In this document: in pieces, positions 5,424 to 6,768 of the stretch
Numbering within the stretch: position 1 is the stretch's first letter
Layout: each line of letters opens with the position of its first letter
DNA from: Pseudomonadota bacterium
Lineage (GTDB): Bacteria > Pseudomonadota > Gammaproteobacteria > Burkholderiales > Methylophilaceae
Reading direction: 5' to 3'
DNA length: 6,768 bases
Assembly: GCA_023459535.1 (NCBI GenBank)
Contig: JAEWTK010000067.1
Span: 1 to 6,768 of the forward strand
The notes under the pieces: generated by a model
The model's database searches: none
What the model was told of the DNA's origin: nothing
What the model saw: the letters and a program-made list of their open reading frames with translations, nothing else
Program-made: the position numbers and the translations under genes

Positions 5424-6768
5424 ATGAGTCAGTTAACTGAAGTTTTAGTGCCGGACATCGGCAATTTCGATAGCGTCGATGTCATTGAAGTGCTGGTCAA
5501 GGCGGGCGATGTCATCGCCAAGGAAGATCCGCTGATCACGCTGGAATCCGACAAGGCTTCGATGGATATCCCCTCCTCGCACGCCGGCACAGTAAAGGAA
5601 ATCAAGGTCAAGGTCGGTGACAAGGTCGCCAAAGGTTCGCTGATCCTGCTGCTGGATGCAGAAGCCAGTGCAGCGGCCAGCGCCGAAACACCGGCAGCCA
5701 AGCCGGCAGCGGCGGCCCCTGCTGCACCCAAGGCAGAACCGGCAACGCCTGCCGCTCCAGCGCCAACTCCGGCTGTCGCCAGCGGCGACAACGACCTCAA
5801 CACGGAAGTTGTGGTACTCGGCTCAGGCCCCGGTGGATACACCGCTGCCTTCCGTGCTGCCGACCTCGGCAAACAGGTCGTGCTGATTGAGCGTTACTCC
5901 ACACTAGGCGGCGTCTGCCTCAATGTCGGTTGCATTCCGTCCAAGGCCCTGCTGCACACAGCCAAGGTCATCACCGAGGCGGAAGAAACTAGTCATCACG
6001 GCGTCAGCTTCGGCGCACCGAAGATCGACCTGGAACAATTACGTGACTGGAAGGCCAACGACGTCGTCGGCAAGCTGACGGGTGGCCTCGGCCAGATGGC
6101 CAAGCAGCGCGGCGTCACCGTCGTACAAGGCGTCGGCAAATTCACCAGCCCCAACCAGATCGCGGTAACGGCTGATGACGGCAAAGTCACCAAGGTCGGT
6201 TTCGAACACGCCATCATCGCCGCCGGTTCGCAGGCGACAAAATTCCCGGGCGTTCCCGAGGACGAGCGCATCATGGATTCCACCGGCGCACTGGCGCTGG
6301 CCGATTTTCCGAAGCGCATGCTGGTCGTCGGCGGCGGCATCATCGGTCTGGAAATGGGGACGGTTTACGATGCCTTCGGCAGCAAGGTCAGCGTAGTCGA
6401 ATTCATGGATGGCCTGATTCCCGGTTGCGACCGTGACCTGATCCGTCCGCTGCAAAAGCGTATGGAAAAGCGCTTTGAAAAGATTATGCTGTCGACCAAG
6501 GTTGCCAAGATGGAAGCCAAGAAAAACGGCATCCATGTCAGTTTTGAAGGTGAGAACGCGCCTGCCGGTGTCGAGGTCTATGACCGCGTACTGGTCGCTA
6601 TCGGCCGCCGCCCCAACGGCAAGAACATCGGCGCCGAAAACGCCGGCGTTGCCGTCGATGATCGCGGCTTCATCGCCGTCGACAAACAGATGCGTACCAA
6701 TGTGCCGCACATCTTCGCCATCGGCGATATCGTCGGTCAGCCCATGCTGGCACACAAGGCCACGCACG
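5424..6768 (+). CDS. lpdA: Dihydrolipoamide dehydrogenase (E3) with N-terminal lipoyl domain; 3' end beyond the window
   Basis: FAD-dependent E3 that reoxidises dihydrolipoyl groups and passes electrons to NAD+, completing the pyruvate dehydrogenase complex. The visible 448 codons comprise a lipoyl domain (about 1-79, lipoyl-lysine K44 in ESDKAS), an Ala/Pro-rich linker (about 80-125), the FAD-binding fold (G133-S-G-P-G-G138), the redox disulfide C165-LNVG-C170 ([13 protein letters not shown]), the NAD-binding GGGIIG (303-308) and the second FAD motif ending in IGD (D435). The C-terminal dimerisation domain with the catalytic His-Glu pair is cut off; the lipoyl-fused family is usually near 590 residues. 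The ATG at 5424 is chosen because the ATG at 5420 meets a stop after six codons; AAGG at 5411-5414 lies 9 nt upstream. The fusion is typical of beta-proteobacteria and Neisseria. The 161-bp palindrome-filled gap from aceF may let its expression differ from aceEF. Confidence 0.97.
   Translation, partial: MSQLTEVLVPDIGNFDSVDVIEVLVKAGDVIAKEDPLITLESDKASMDIPSSHAGTVKEIKVKVGDKVAKGSLILLLDAEASAAASAETPAAKPAAAAPAAPKAEPATPAAPAPTPAVASGDNDLNTEVVVLGSGPGGYTAAFRAADLGKQVVLIERYSTLGGVCLNVGCIPSKALLHTAKVITEAEETSHHGVSFGAPKIDLEQLRDWKANDVVGKLTGGLGQMAKQRGVTVVQGVGKFTSPNQIAVTADDGKVTKVGFEHAIIAAGSQATKFPGVPEDERIMDSTGALALADFPKRMLVVGGGIIGLEMGTVYDAFGSKVSVVEFMDGLIPGCDRDLIRPLQKRMEKRFEKIMLSTKVAKMEAKKNGIHVSFEGENAPAGVEVYDRVLVAIGRRPNGKNIGAENAGVAVDDRGFIAVDKQMRTNVPHIFAIGDIVGQPMLAHKATH

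Noticed and set aside
5377..5425. Intrinsic terminator after aceF
   Set aside because: The palindrome is strong, but it is followed on the plus strand by an A-run, not a T-run, and the minus-strand exit also lacks a T-run.
5420..5440. Earlier ATG at 5420 as the lpdA start
   Set aside because: That frame reaches TGA after six codons. The ATG at 5424 opens the lipoyl-domain frame.
6039..6767. Open frame on the minus strand (242 codons) opposite lpdA
   Set aside because: It is antisense to the FAD/NAD-binding core of LpdA; its length is explained by codon bias, and I see no recognisable domain.

Overview
This window is a stretch of core-metabolism chromosome, most likely from a betaproteobacterium, possibly of the Nitrosomonadales group. 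Three things point there: a homodimeric-type AceE of about 884 residues, an AceF with only one lipoyl domain, and a dihydrolipoamide dehydrogenase (E3) that carries its own N-terminal lipoyl domain, an arrangement well known from beta-proteobacteria and Neisseria (the P64k type). Genus cannot be decided from the sequence.

Layout. Positions 1-957 (minus strand) hold the N-terminal 319 codons of an M17 leucyl-aminopeptidase-family gene that runs off the left edge. Positions 958-1241 are a divergent intergenic region with a reasonable minus-strand promoter, a candidate plus-strand promoter, a GGT-TAG-ACC dyad that resembles a GntR/FadR-subfamily (PdhR-like) operator, and several short inverted or direct repeats. 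From 1242 to the right edge runs the pyruvate dehydrogenase operon on the plus strand: aceE (1242-3896), aceF (3916-5262) and lpdA (5424 to beyond 6768, truncated by the window).

How it works together. AceE (E1) decarboxylates pyruvate on thiamine diphosphate and acetylates the lipoyl arm. AceF (E2) transfers the acetyl group to CoA. LpdA (E3) reoxidises dihydrolipoyl groups with FAD and NAD+. aceE and aceF are tightly coupled, 19 bp apart with a Shine-Dalgarno sequence. aceF and lpdA are separated by 161 bp, nearly filled by a 135-bp palindromic element (5269-5403). Its 27-bp arms each carry three 9-bp-spaced copies of CACAGAG, or of its complement on the right. It looks like a dispersed MITE-like repeat inserted in the operon, and its transcript could form a long hairpin just upstream of the lpdA ribosome-binding site.

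I see no new defence, mobile or secretion system here. The points worth a second look are the CACAGAG element, the duplicated and strongly conserved lipoyl domain in aceF and lpdA, the candidate PdhR-like operator, and the variant metal-site sequence of the M17 peptidase.
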